A stretch of DNA of 58,613 nucleotides from Volvariella volvacea V23. Its lineage: Eukaryota; Basidiomycota; Agaricomycetes; Agaricales; Pluteaceae. The translations under genes and the position numbers were made by a program. The notes beneath the pieces were generated by a model, which made no database searches, had not been told where the DNA came from, and was given only the letters and a program-made list of their open reading frames with translations. Within the stretch, counting starts at the first letter, position 1, and the number at the start of each line of letters is the position of its first letter. The stretch covers positions 1,171,162 to 1,229,774 of the forward strand of contig KB722743.1 of assembly GCA_000349905.1 (NCBI GenBank). Direction: 5' to 3'. Shown here piece by piece: positions 11,028 through 22,923 of this stretch.

Positions 11028-12485
11028 CTACTCTGAAGCGAAACCTCCATCTAGCTGGGAAAAGCGGGGCGCAAGTCTTTCCTCCGTCTTCCAATTTTTC
11101 TCCGCTTCCAACAGGGAATCTACGGTATCGTTTATAGATTTCTGCCAGGGGATCCACTTCTTGATACCTAACACCTTCATACATTTACTCGGATCAGTCG
11201 AAGCACCATCTGCCGGAAAATCCACAAGGATGTCGAGAGGCGGTAACCTATGCTTAATGTCTGGGCGGTGTTCGCTGAGATATTGAACAATATCCCTCCA
11301 TGTAACGTTAGCAGAGAAGGGTGCAAACCGCTTGGCCTCTGGCTCTGAGGATCCAGTTCCGCGAGGAGGAAGTTCCATAGCGGAAACGTGAGCGCGTGCT
11401 ACATCACGAATATCTGCCACACATGGTGGAATATAAGCAGGGTTTTCACCGCAGAGGAGCGAGTATATGAGCGCTGGCGACGCTAAGTTTCGAGGTCGGA
11501 TTGGAAAATGAGGGACGAATGGCCCATAGACAGTAGGCGGGTTGACTAGTTGGCATATCAGTGGACACTTTCGCAATGGTTGAAGTGAGACCCACCGACA
11601 GCCAGGTCTAATCCTGGATGCTCCTTGGCAAAATTCCATGCTGCTCTCTCTGCAATAGCCTTAGCGGCACCGTATATCCACTGGGAGCCTTGGCTCATGT
11701 CCACTTGGTCTGGATATTGCACGCATGACCAGTCTATTATGACTTTAGTAAAGGCCTGGTGCTATTTTTGGTCATGGTGACCAACTTTTTTCGGTGAGTA
11801 CTCTTCCAGAATCGTAGGCTTGAGCAAAATCCGCTGAGACAAGCGTTAGAAATCACTCAAATAAATTACTGGAGCTACTGACGATCCAAGAGAGCGGCCC
11901 AGGTACTAGTTAAGACTACTTTAGCAACCACAGCCTTGACTGCCTGGCGGAGTACGTTCATAGTGCCTTCAACGGCGGTCTAAAGAGGGTTCAGCGCTTG
12001 ATCAACTCTGCGGGTCAAACCAAAATACCCTAATCATAGTCTCGTTATCTGCTGCATATGGAAGTGGAGAGGCGACATGGCATATAGCGTAGACACCTGA
12101 GAAGTAATTTTGACGAGAAGATTGAGGATAGGTAATTGAGGTCATCATATCAACTCACCTTCTAATGCTTCTGTGAGATCTGACGTTGCAACGTCGCTCA
12201 CCTCTACAACCTCCAACTGAGGGTAATGGTCCTTAAGACTCCGTTGTAGCTCTTGACTCTTCCCACCCCGGACGGTTCTGAACAAACACGACGCTGATCA
12301 GCTATCCGCGCAAGTGTAATTGAATACCCTGCTCACCCTCGGACTGCATATCCGCTTTTCATCAATTCATATGCAATGTGTGAGCCAATATAACCATTGA
12401 CACCAGTTACCTGTTCGCGATGCATGAATCGGGACATGTACCACATCAAGGATTCACGTACCAGTACTAGCTGAGAAGGCGTCAT
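11028..12485 (-). CDS. NAD(P)-dependent epimerase/reductase, extended SDR family (copy B)
   Basis: Eight exons (12485-12462, 12410-12337, 12277-12159, 12096-12029, 11979-11883, 11833-11786, 11733-11596, 11545-11028) encode 361 residues. Exons 1, 2, 4, 5 and 7 have exactly the same lengths as in SDR copy A, and the intron phases agree. The dinucleotide motif is G-V-N-G-Y-I-G and the catalytic Y-x-x-x-K reads Y-G-A-A-K. The segment Y-G-P-F-V-P-H-F-P and the D-I-R-D-V-A-x-A-H-V-S motif are shared with copy A. Copy B has a longer exon 6 and 13 more residues overall. An in-frame ATG ten codons upstream (12515) exists, but the 24-nt first exon of copy A argues for 12485. Substrate unknown. The open frame appears intact. 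Confidence 0.88.
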
Positions 12486-12515
12486 ATGAATGTCGAGTTT
12501 TGAGCGCTGTTGCAT

Positions 12516-13930
12516 GTATTAAGGAGCGTTAAATGGCACAGAAAGCTGAGACATTGGTGTGCTCCCTTTGTGCAATGCGGAAACCGAGGATTTGCACTAC
12601 AGAATGTGTAACGCGGAAAGATCCACAATTAGTAACCCGAGGAAAAGACTAATATAGCACATATTGCTATGCGATGAATCACCCTTTTGTGGAATGAGGG
12701 GTCACAAACAAACGTGAGAATAGGCCGATATTAGGAATAATATAGTCGTCTACCCGTGGTGACAGTTCTCCTTCCAATCAGACTATAAGGATGTGGATTC
12801 AAAAATCAAAATTCAAGTTTACAGCCTTTATAATTTATTCAAAGTCCCAACCTCATGCCATTTAGCTCTTGAGGTGGTTCTACGCCCACAAGGTGCAATG
12901 GTATTGTTTCCAAGTTGTTGGATTGTTGGAAAGTAGGTGGCTCAACCCTTTGATGATTTGTGTAGCTGTGAACAAACTATGATAGAGAAAAATACCTCAC
13001 CACATGCACCGGACCGCCAACTCAGAGTATTCCCGAGGTGAAACAAAAACCTTGAAATCAGTACTCAGCTGAGGGTATTATTGGTAGTTGGTCAGGCTAC
13101 GTGAAGACAATGGGCGCCGAGCCCCAAAGGGTGAGTGAATCTGCCAGGGTCGTCACCGTTAGGGGGATAGCGGAATGAGTAGAAGCTACCAGTAGACATG
13201 GTGAATTCGGAGCTTGACCTAAGTGTGTAGAGTACGATCTGCTAACCTTCTAGTTTTTGGACAAGGTGATACAGTCTTGCAATCAATCCTTTTGAGGTAA
13301 ACCACCGAGCCACCTGACATTGCATTCTAGAAAAAACGCAAGTCGAACTAATGAGTGGACGACCGCCGAAGACCACGGCGGCGATCAGGGTGACACCAAC
13401 TTTACCGTTTTACCCGAGAGCGCGATTCCGGTTGTATTGTGTGGCGTCATTTCATTTAACCGGTCAGCTGGAGCTTAACGTTCGGCATAGTGCTCACACT
13501 CAAATTTAAGGATTACGCAGGGCATTGCATCTAGTCACACAAGCGTTCAGTTGCTGGAACTTTGGAAGCCCATCAGGAGGAAACCATCATCTTACCTTCC
13601 AGTACTTCCCCGATGGTTAAAAATTGATTTACCATCGGCGGTGAAGCTCGGGTGAGCCCTTAGGCCTTAGGTATGACAGCACTTTATCCCTCCGTTGGAC
13701 CAAAAGGGGCGGTGATCTACGGGCTCGGTTCGAACAGCATCATTACCAAAATAGCATTGAAGACCCTACTCCACTCAACACTGAAACTTTTTGTTGAATC
13801 ACAGATAAGAGCAATTTGGTTCCCTTGCAAGAACCCTGAATAGTACGCCAATACGCGTTGCAAGAAAGTGAATTGGCTTACCTCACGCATATAGGGAAGG
13901 GCTATTGACCCTTCAAGCAGTAGGAATGCA
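12516..13930. other. Long gene-free stretch
   Basis: No frame above 60 codons and no supported RNA or repeat. Its AT content is higher than in the flanking genes. Confidence 0.5.
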
Positions 13931-13940
13931 TATATAAAAC
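13931..13940 (+). promoter_or_regulatory. TATA box with pyrimidine-rich leader
   Basis: TATATAAAAC is followed after about 30 bases by a long C/T-rich leader, the usual layout of a strong fungal promoter. The only downstream frame is the unknown gene at 14.2 kb. Confidence 0.5.
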
Positions 13941-14195
13941 GGTGAGGCGGGGGTTTTGCTGCTTGCTTCTCTCCCCGCTCTCTCTACCCTCGCCCCTGCC
14001 TGCCTGCCTTCCCTGTGCTTGGGCTTCAGGATCCTGTACAAACCATCTTAGTTCTTCACATCCCCCGTTTCAAGCTCTTCTTCGCCCCCACTTGTTCTTA
14101 CTATCGCTTCAAAACCTACAAAACCTACTTCACTTCTAAACTTCAGGCTGTCGCCTCTGCCAATATCCACGCACAAACAACGATTGACGATTAAG

Positions 14196-14756
14196 ATGCC
14201 AACGCGCAGCAACCACCCCAGCCTCCTTATACCAGCGTGGTCAGGAACCATGCTCGAGTACATGAGCACACGCTCACAGAAGTGGAGAGATCGGTTGGAC
14301 GGGGCCGTATCCAACCTTGCGGTATCTTCGAGACGTAGACGACGATCGAATGGAGGGTCGTTTTGGGTATTGCTGGTGCTCAAGTATAGAGATGATGAGG
14401 AGCGAAGCCTATCCTCAGCTCTTCCAAGACCTCCTGGCGTGAGTTGTCCTGACTTCAAGTTCGTAGTTGGGACTGACTATCATGAACTAGTATGTATTTT
14501 AAGCAAGGTTATCGATATGATCGCTATCACATGCCGTGTGCACTCATACGGACGCATTGCGCGTGCATTTAGGGCGGAGTATTGCGTCGACTCGCAGTGT
14601 TATGTTGCTAATATGTCGTCGATTGATTTGCAAACTCGCTGGCACTTTGATGGTCGAGTTTTATCCTGCAATTTTTTGTGCATTTTAGTCCTAGTAACGC
14701 TATTTGATGCCCTTGAGCTAGTGTCAGACCCTAGGGACGAGTTTTGTGTAAGGTAG
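14196..14756 (+). CDS. Unrecognised protein, possibly with unmodelled introns
   Basis: The frame starts at the first ATG after a TATA box and a pyrimidine-rich leader and stays open for 186 codons. The first 60 residues are basic and contain a run of five arginines (R-R-R-R-R-S-N-G-G). A good donor (GTGAGT) near 14438 suggests that the open frame as given may read through an intron, so the C-terminal half is doubtful. I recognise no family. The promoter context is the main support. Confidence 0.3.
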   Translation: MPTRSNHPSLLIPAWSGTMLEYMSTRSQKWRDRLDGAVSNLAVSSRRRRRSNGGSFWVLLVLKYRDDEERSLSSALPRPPGVSCPDFKFVVGTDYHELVCILSKVIDMIAITCRVHSYGRIARAFRAEYCVDSQCYVANMSSIDLQTRWHFDGRVLSCNFLCILVLVTLFDALELVSDPRDEFCVR

Positions 14757-15590
14757 AGGAGTTGGTTGGATTCAGAGCGCAATGTGATTACATGATGTTT
14801 TGGTGACCGAGCAACAAAGCCTCATCACAATCAGTAAACATAAACACTGGCAGCTGATACATTTTTGACCAGAGTGCCCGAACTATCCTTTTGCCAGCTC
14901 ATTCCTAGTGACCCCGCGTATGCGCTAGCTACCTAATATCCCAAGCGCCGGAAGGGTTGCAAAAAAAGTCCGGTGGTCGCGATCCAGCGGCCTTCCAGCG
15001 GAATGTTCAATTCAACCGAAGGGATACCGCACCGTCGTTTACAGTCATTCAAGCCCTGCTAGAACAAGAAAAACTGGGTTCTCCCTATGCCAAGCGAAGG
15101 CTGGTGCTAACGGTTGCGAGTAACAACACGGGAATTCCTTCAAGAGCTATCTTATCATCTCAGCAAGATGTTCCGTTCCAGCAACGTTTGCGCACCACAA
15201 TTGAAGGTTCCTGAACCGAAATATCTTTCAGCGGTTGACAGCATCAACTACTTCTGATATGCTCCGAGCTCATTGTCGAACATGGATCCCCAGGTTTTTT
15301 CTGATGCCAATCCCCTTTCGGACATCTTTAGTTCCCAAACGTGCGACATAGATCCACCACATCATTCCTCAACGCCACTGCACCGACGGCTGCCCCTAGC
15401 GTATCCACAGCACTTACCACAGGTTTTCACGTGCGATGACGTTGTAGCGGTCATGAGGTCTGTCCAAGCCTGACATGTTCGTGCATTTTGTTCCCTAACC
15501 CTCGTAACTCTTCCCCTTTTCATTTAACTGAATCCGATCTAGACTACACCAGCTGCACACTCGTGAGTGCCCAGCCTGCTGCGATTTCGC
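14757..15590. other. Intergenic region before the F-box gene
   Basis: Only short frames of unlikely composition. Nothing else seen. Confidence 0.45.
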
Positions 15591-15597
15591 TATATAA
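15591..15597 (+). promoter_or_regulatory. TATA box of the F-box gene
   Basis: TATATAA lies 78 bases before the ATG, the same spacing as in SDR copy A. Confidence 0.55.
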
Positions 15598-15668
15598 GCC
15601 ATCCACGCTGGGATTAGCTTTCTTTCTACCTACCCACTTTTTGCACGACTGCCCGCAAAGTACCAACA

Positions 15669-17184
15669 ATGGCAGTCTGCTCGTTGCCAGCAGAATTGGT
15701 GGACTACACCATCGACTTCTTGCATTCCGACAAGACTTCATTGGGAGCGTGCGGTCTGGTCAATCACGCTTGGCTATCTCGCACCAGATACCACCTCTTC
15801 TCCAGGCTCCAGCTCACGTCTTCACGCCTTACGGCATTTTCCCAACTTTTACGGTCACAACGTTGCACATTTCGTTCAACGGTTCAAACTCTCCGCTTTG
15901 ACAACTCGGAGTACTGGAACCACCTCCACGCTCTGAGCGAGGACTCGACCACAGCGCTTTCATCTCCAAACCGGTGTTCAGCAATCGAGGATCAGCATTT
16001 CCTCTCAGATGCTGCCGCACTCGTTTCCTCGTTCTCAAACGTCGAGACACTGCAGTTCGGCTGCATAGACTGGACGAGCATTCCACCTCCGTCGCAAAAT
16101 GCCATAGTTCGCCGCTTGGCGCGTCTTTCTCGAATCCACCGAATCGATTTTGAAGGAACAGTGTTTCACGATCTACGCGACCTCTTGCGAATTATTTCAG
16201 TCTTTCCTTCCTTGGAGGAGTTGGGGGTCAAAGTTGGGTTTTCAAAACTGAGAACAGAGGCTGTGCGAGGCGCGTTGAACTTGTGTATGCCAAAAGGGTT
16301 GAGGGTTATTGATATTGGGACAGAGGACGGGACTGCGGTAGTGTTGAGTTGCCTTGCTTCCAAGACAGAGAAAAGGGGAACTATTGGTGGCACGAACGAG
16401 GATAGGGGAGAGCACAACACACGTGGCTTAGAGAGCTTACGTCTGCACCACATCACTTTCAACGAGCTGGGTTACGTTCAGAATGCGCTACACACCCTCG
16501 GACCCGGTCTTCGGCATCTCGTGCTTGGGTTTTCATCCGCACCCAAGCCGCTGAAAGGTTCGTGGCCTTCCTATTCTGGTGTTTTACATTCTAACGACGC
16601 CCGCAGGATGTGGTTCTGCCGAACAATTTAAGACTTTGGATTGTTCGCATCCAAATCAAGTCAACACCAGCACACCCGGAACCCTACAAATAGAAAATAT
16701 ACGCCTCATTCATCCTTCAAACACCACCCCTCATCCACATGCACCAACTCAGCCATCGATCACCTACAATCTTGTTCCCGTATACCTCTCTGAGCTCAGT
16801 TCACCTCATATCGAGTCGATCGAAATACACCTCAAAAGTCATCCTGCACCCTCGGGTTCAGCCCAATCTTCACCCGCAGTTCCAGCGTCGTCCAATTACG
16901 AGGACTTTGAAAGTCTAAATTGGAGTCATTTGGAAAGGACACTTGTCGAGGACGGGAGGTTTCCAAAGCTTCAGAACGTCACCATCGTTATTATCACCTC
17001 TGCCTCCCCCAACACCCAAGGAAACCGCGAAAATGACGATACCTGCACTGCTGGAAAACCAGCCATTCAGGTCAACCACAACATGTTGACGAATATCACC
17101 CAAAATATCCAAAACAGCATGCATAGGCTAGTTTCGAGCAAGATGCTTCGAGTTCTGCGCCGATCTGAATTCTTGTATATGTAA
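15669..17184 (+). CDS. F-box-like protein with leucine-rich C-terminal region
   Basis: Two exons (15669-16557 and 16607-17184) encode 488 residues. The N terminus has the F-box pattern: L-P-A-E-L-V-D-Y-T-I-D-F-L, then a leucine-rich helix ending in V-N-H-A-W-L and the R-x-x-L-F motif. After it come irregular leucine-rich segments (for example V-E-T-L-Q-F and L-E-E-L-G-V-K-V) typical of the many mushroom F-box/LRR-like proteins. The F-box would bind Skp1 in an SCF ubiquitin ligase while the rest selects a substrate. The target is unknown. The 49-nt intron restores the frame exactly. The family is strongly expanded in Agaricomycetes, so no specific role can be assigned. Confidence 0.8.
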
Positions 17185-18065
17185 GCTTTGTAACTTTTGT
17201 ACGATGTATTCTACAACCCCTTCCCTTTAAAATGAGTGCCGAGCTTCGTCAGAGCCTCAACCCCCTCTCCCTCCCTACCTTGTTCGCTCTCCTCTCACCC
17301 ACCTCTCCCCATGTACGACTCAAAAAACCGTTGTACCACCTGTATAATTAGTCACAGTATCCTGTCTATTTCAATTAACATGGAAGAACAGAACCGAATT
17401 TTCCGACACAGTGTGTAGAACCCAGTCCACTCGACAATCTATAAACCGACCTCTCTATAAACGTTGCATGTCTTAACCCATCCTTACAGATAGGAAATGT
17501 GCGTGAGTCACCGCGTTCGTTATTTGTAACCTACAAGCTGAAGCCCTTTCTTGAATTGCACATTAAGACTATCGTCTTGAGGCGCGCAATCATTTATGGA
17601 TGGGCGGTTATTGCTCTTGCAAAGTCTGGCCTTTACTCGAACACGTCCTCGGTATTGTGGCCATCGCTTAGTAGATAGTAGCTTTGATACCTCATTTCAA
17701 GAGCTAACTCTATGCCTTAGCAATTCGTCCAGATCTAGCGACGGTTTGAGCTTGTGCAGCGGGATGGGTTGCGTGCGAAAATTGATAGCAGTGCATCGTG
17801 GGAGCTATCACCGTGGGAGCTGTTGACTGTCCCGCCCCTCCATCTGAACCCCCGCCCAAATCCCGCCCCATCCAGCTTTGAACGTCCCGAGCATTGCTGG
17901 CTATGAAATTTCACCTGCAATCCCGCGGTCGTTGAATCGACGAAGAAAAGCTTTATCTCTCCTTCAACGAAATGCCTCGGTATTCAACACAGGGAGACTT
18001 CATAGTGCATTGCTGCTGCCATTCACCGTACGATGGCGCCGCCTGGTCGCCAGCCTCCCGCTCGG
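17185..18065. other. Intergenic region with GC-box-like repeats
   Basis: Around 17831-17870 several CCCGCCC-type words occur in a row. No coding exon could be supported. It leads into the promoter of small membrane protein copy 1. Confidence 0.45.
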
Positions 18066-18126
18066 GCACTGCCTCCGCCATGACACCCGCTGGTCGGGCC
18101 TCGTAACCAAACCTTCCCCACGTGAT
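18066..18126 (+). promoter_or_regulatory. Conserved upstream block of small membrane protein copy 1
   Basis: Contains GCACTGCCTCC (from 18066) and CACGTGATCC (from 18119), the latter 30 bases before the ATG. The same two words in the same order precede copy 2 at 22.3 kb. CACGTG is an E-box, bound by bHLH factors. Confidence 0.45.
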
Positions 18127-18148
18127 CCGTGTTGCTCTTGCCTTGCTG

Positions 18149-18671
18149 ATGGCCAACGATATCTGGCGCCTAAAGGCCAACGACAGATCCCGTGTCATCT
18201 CGAAACTCTGGGCCTCTCCATCGACGAGGCGTATACTGCAACGGCTCGCCTTTCTAATCGCCATCGCGATTTACGCCCGCAATATGTTGAAGTTCGCTTA
18301 TGCCCTAGGAGACGCTGAACGAGACGATAATACTGCCGCAACAGGTAAAGATAGGAAGGGCGATGAAAACGTGCGTATTTCTGCTCTAAAGGTGCAATAG
18401 ATGATTTATGTGTAATTTGGGTCTGCAGCGCTCTCTGAAAGATGGTATGGCTGGGTACCTAAAACAATTGATCCATCGTCAACCGAGACCAACGCCGAAG
18501 CCCAATCCGCTCCACACACATCACGGTCCTAATGCACATCCGTTGCTTGGCCCCTCCCATAACACGGAGGCGTTCAACCGTTCCCATGTGACGCTTATCG
18601 GTGGTCGTCTCACATGCAACTCAATCACTGTGTACCTCACCCCAAGCCCCTCATCCGCACCACACCGTTAG
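18149..18671 (+). CDS. Small membrane protein with C-terminal glycine-turn motif, copy 1
   Basis: Two exons (18149-18370, 18429-18671) encode 154 residues. In order: a polar N terminus with I-S-K-L-W-A-S-P-S; a hydrophobic helix at about 30-52 that could span a membrane; a charged acidic segment rich in D, E and K; after the intron, a basic helical stretch (L-K-Q-L-I-H-R) and a proline linker with the P-x-P-K-P pattern; and a C-terminal motif at about 123-145, F-N-R-S-H-V-T-L-I-G-G-R followed by an alternating hydrophobic strand and a T-P end. Copies 2 and 3 share this order, the intron position and phase, and the motif. I recognise no named family. The motif resembles short amyloid-type signalling motifs of fungi, which is an inference. 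The start is the first ATG after the CACGTG block. Confidence 0.65.
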
Positions 18672-21491
18672 TGTTCTGGCGATAGCCATCGACTGTCGAG
18701 TGAGTTGTTGAATTCTAGTTGTCACCGCCCGTTTTTGAACCAATGTCAGTGACCTTCGTCTCCGTCTTCCATCCCAAGGCGTCTAAGTTAGGGCAAAGGT
18801 GCCTACTGCGATTCTACCTCTGTTATGTATAACAATTATGGTCACACTGTCCTTGGTTCGTTTGTGCTTTCGTATATGATAATGTATTATCGCCAGGATC
18901 GTCAACGTGACTGCACCATCTGCGGCGTGCTCTCCATTCAACCACTGTCGTTGAGTGCCTCAGTCCAGTCCCACGAACCCCTACAGAATTCGACATCGAG
19001 TCTTACAATGCGGCGGAACAACACCGCAGAAGAGCTTGAACGCGGAGGGTAAACAAGGGTGGTCTCGTCCAAGTCTTTGGCTTCAGCTGTGGAATCATGT
19101 GGCAGGCTCTACCGCTTGCGAATCTCTCTATGTCCAACGCAACCTTAATCTTTCAAACATTTCGTCAACGTGCCCTCTTCGTATATAGGCGCAGGGTACT
19201 ACCCCGTCTGCCCATTGAATGTCCATATTATCTTTATTGACGGAATACCGAGCAAGCCCAAACCCCGTGCCCATTCCGGGTCAATCAGTCATGCATGTTA
19301 ATCTCCTTCCTCTTTACATTCGATCCCGGTCCCGCCACGCTCTTCCTTGACTAGCACCACGTTCTGATGACACAAATTACCCAACACGACCCCTTGGCGA
19401 GGCGAAACCCCTTCAAGTGCAGAATATCAACAGTCCATTCTACGAATCCACAACCTCTATTACACTTTCTAGAAGGCGTCCCCCTTTGAATTTCATACGT
19501 ACGTACCCTCATCTGCCATGAACTTCAGTCCGAACATAGAACACATTATTTCCTACCCCACAGCCAAGCTGTAAATGAGAACTTTGAGCGCAAGTTGCTT
19601 TTCACATAGATATTCGTATGCTTCTCTAAGTACTATTCAAAAGGTTTTACGTTTTGATCATCTTACTTTCCAGAATATACCATGAGGATCTTCTCCCCCA
19701 TTGAATCGAAGTCGCTTGATAAATTTTTCGGTGGTTTTCCTATATTTTGGTTCTAGGAAAGGAGGAAGGTGACTGGTTGCGGTATTCCGGTATCATCATC
19801 AAGTTCCATCTCCGGCATTCTGCGCTCAAAGGCTAGCTCCCCCCTTCATAACGAAAAACGCCAAATACTCAGGTTAGAGGGTATGGATTTAACGGGGATA
19901 TATCATCTGTGAATTGTTGGATAATGAACTCATCGATAAAGGTGTAACCTGGAAATTGAACGCAGGGTCCTACGATGAATATTATTATGCATGGTCAACG
20001 AGCGGTCGATGGTATTGTCTCATACTAAATGAAGACTACCGTGTGTTTACCATTTTAATTATAAAATATGCATATTTGTGTATCTTTACAGTATGGAGAC
20101 CGATTGATGCTCTTTTCCTCAGATATCTCAATACGGCGTTAATGTGATGGGCATTTCGTACTAGATTATGATTCCACACGATTTTGGAGCGTATCAACTC
20201 ATCTGGCTTTTTGACGAGTGGGTATCGTAGTAGCCTGTTTCTTTTACACAAGCGCAATCCAGTTGCCGACTGGAACACTCCTTTCACTGAGGGCATCGAT
20301 ACGCATTTTACGAGTACAGAGAGGTAGGACATCTGGCTGCAGTCCTCTCCATTATTTCCAGTTACTTCGATATACATAGCACCGCAGCTAGAATATGCCT
20401 GATGAATTGGATGGACGCCATGATAGGCTGGGGTTTGTCGCTTATTGCAAGGTCCACGGCGAAGTCCATTGCTCACAAAAGAGGTTCTCACGGGACCATA
20501 ACAAAGGGACTAGGTGACGCGTGACATGGTAGCTTCTATGATGCGGAAAGGCATATGCAGCGGCCATGCTGTGTACGCTTCCTAAATGCTAACTACTTAT
20601 CCACACGTGATCCAGATTACCCATATGATCCAGCTCAATCCAGCTCAATTCGGCTGGGTCCGGCTGCTATTACGCGTATCTTTGCCTGTCAGACTGATAG
20701 CATGCCGTAACAAGGGGAAGAGGCTAGCTGAACAAAGCGCAGGTGAAGGACTACAGTTCTCAACGAGATACCTTAACTAGCTCTTAGGCCATTCGATTTG
20801 AATTACACAGAGTTCTCTACCGTGCCCACTAGTGTTACGTGAATTTGATGTAGTTTTCTTACCAAAACCAAATTTACCAGTAATTTACCATAACTGATAA
20901 GTTGCTATAATGAGAGGGACTCCGGTCGAAGGGTTTTGTCACAGCTGTCACAGCTGCAAAAAGGGGAGCCGACAAGATCCAGCTCGTTATTGTATGACAT
21001 CGCTTTACACCATACGTCGTCGTGGTCTAATAAACCGAGCTAAGCGAACAAACGCCCTCATAAGATCTCCAAGGCTACAGACCACAGTACTCATACCTCC
21101 AGACAGAGTCCCAGATTTTCAAACTCCGCTTCCCTTCCACCTGTCACGTCCTAGGTCCTCAACCGTGACCGCAGTGCGTTCCACCCTCAAATACACTATC
21201 AGTAGCGCTTTGCATAAAGGATCAGCAAGCAGTGGATCCTGCCCTATCTTGAGGACCTGAACGATGTCGGCGCAGGTTTTAGAGGGACAATACCCGTTTT
21301 GGTTTGTGCACCTTTGTATCATCAGAATTTTATCCCTGCATCCCACCCGGCGCCCCCATAAAATCGTAAAAAAAATCAAAAAAAAATCTTTGGAGCTGGT
21401 TTGATGGTTTGAGGTCTAGAAGTCGTGAAATACGAGAAATAGGCATGTCGCTTATGTGAAAATCTTAGATAGAGGGTGAGGCTCAGAAAAA
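18672..21491. other. Gene-poor stretch
   Basis: Several frames of 60-150 codons exist on both strands (for example around 20.0-20.5 and 20.9-21.3 kb), but none has convincing composition or splice context. Short direct repeats are seen at 20627-20655 (ATCCAGCTCA words) and 20940-20960 (CACAGCTGT words). An A-rich run lies at 21366-21388. Confidence 0.45.
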
Positions 21492-22070
21492 ATGTCCGGA
21501 CTGCCACCTAGGTTTCCCATCAAGCCTCGCTCTCAAAAGAGACCTTTCACGTCCAGCCTCGCAGTCCCAAATTTGTCTGAAACACCTCCATCAGACCTTG
21601 CATGGGTCGACACTCAGCGGTAAGCTGTGCGTAAAGCTCAAGCACCTACAACAACAAATAGAAGGTGCAACAAACTGGCTCATGGTACCTGGTACGCAAA
21701 CATCCAAACTGAAGGTGGGAGCTGAGCGTCTTTCACGTGAGCTTGTTGTTCTGCCCTCAACCCCATTCTGCCTCTCCATTGCAACTCCCAACACTCCCCT
21801 CTGCTCATCTCAGACTTAGCCAAGGTCGTGCATACAATCCTAGCGACACAAATACGCAAGACCTGTTCTCCGTTTTTTCTGCATCCTCTGCGAATCGTCA
21901 ACACAAGCGACACGAGGAACCAACCTATCAAACGAGTCTTACCAGCTGTCGAAGTCCTCAAGATATTAGTGGAAACATTTATGTGGGTCATCCCTATATC
22001 ATCAATCATAATAGCTAGATGGCTGGCTTTTTGCTCATTACCTTTTCTAAGTCTCGAAGCGTTCAGCTAG
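21492..22070 (+). CDS. Unrecognised three-exon protein with C-terminal membrane helix
   Basis: Exons 21492-21619, 21662-21714 and 21814-22070 join in frame to 145 residues. The N-terminal part is polar with several prolines and basic residues (P-P-R-F-P-I-K-P-R). The last 45 residues are strongly hydrophobic and contain a likely membrane span (F-M-W-V-I-P-I-S-S-I-I-I-A-R-W). I do not recognise the family. It ends 290 bases before small membrane protein copy 2 and points the same way, so it may be functionally tied to it. The exon joints use good donors (GTAAGC, GTGGGA) and AG acceptors. The short middle exon is the weakest part of the model. Confidence 0.42.
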
Positions 22071-22293
22071 CTCTCGCAATCGAGATGTCAAACTTATCCA
22101 AATAGCGCTCACCCTTGTCGCTTGATGTCGCGTTTGACGCAGCCTTAACTGAGAATCAGTGCATGGTTTTACTAAATGCCTCACACTGCGATGCTGCTGT
22201 TTTTCTCGTATGTTTTTTTCTTTTCGCGTGTAGTGTATTAAGTTGACGAGGTCGCATCACACAACACATGCCCTCACCGGCTTCGTACTCACC

Positions 22294-22339
22294 GCACTGC
22301 CTCCATAGATTACGACCTTACAGTGTTGACACGTGATTC
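22294..22339 (+). promoter_or_regulatory. Conserved upstream block of small membrane protein copy 2
   Basis: Contains GCACTGCCTCC (from 22294) and CACGTGATTC (from 22330), 32 bases before the ATG, matching the order found before copy 1. Confidence 0.45.
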
Positions 22340-22361
22340 CTGCGCACTTCCTGTTTAGCCT

Positions 22362-22923
22362 ATGGATTTGAAGTTGAAGAAGATCATTTTCGACGCCACT
22401 ATGAAGTTGTGGGCAACCTTATCTGCAAGACGTGACGTTAAATACATCGCCGTTCTTGCTGTGGTCGTAGCCACTATCCGCCTTGTGTTCAAAGTACCTC
22501 GCACTATGGGAGACGCTGACCCAGATGAAGGGAGTACTGCAACGAACGTCGAAGGAAAAGGGGATCTAAAGGTACGCATCTCTATTCTGAGGATGGGGTA
22601 GTTGTTTCATTTACGGTTTGGGTCTAAAGCGTGTTGTGGGAGGAGCAGTTCTGAGGCTTTTCGAATACCTCAGGGGATCATCCTATCGTCGACCACAGCC
22701 CAGTCCTAAACCAGCTACGTCTCATCCTCACACCACGCCAAACGCATCCCCGTCGACAGGCTCTGCGTTATCTCATAATGCAGAGTCTTTCAACAGGTCC
22801 AATGTTACGGTTATTGGTGGAAATCTAATATGCAATTCAATCACTACTATTTACCTCACCCCCAACTCCCCGTACGCCCCACATTCCAACCCAATTCCTC
22901 AACCTCCTCGTAATACCCTTTAA
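22362..22923 (+). CDS. Small membrane protein with C-terminal glycine-turn motif, copy 2
   Basis: Two exons (22362-22571, 22630-22923) encode 167 residues. A lysine-rich start with M-K-L-W-A-T-L-S is followed by a clear membrane helix at about 27-44 (Y-I-A-V-L-A-V-V-V-A-T-I), a charged D/E/K segment, then after the intron a helix V-L-R-L-F-E-Y-L, the linker R-R-P-Q-P-S-P-K-P, and the motif at about 124-148: F-N-R-S-N-V-T-V-I-G-G-N, a strand with C-N-S-I-T-T, and T-P. The intron has the same phase and relative position as in copies 1 and 3. Conservation is strongest in the C-terminal motif, which suggests that this part is the functional core. Function unknown; a membrane effector role is a hypothesis. 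Confidence 0.68.

Noticed and set aside
13942..14139. 65-codon frame directly after a TATA box
   Set aside because: It lies in the pyrimidine-rich leader; the leucine/serine/proline composition simply reflects the C/T-rich sequence.
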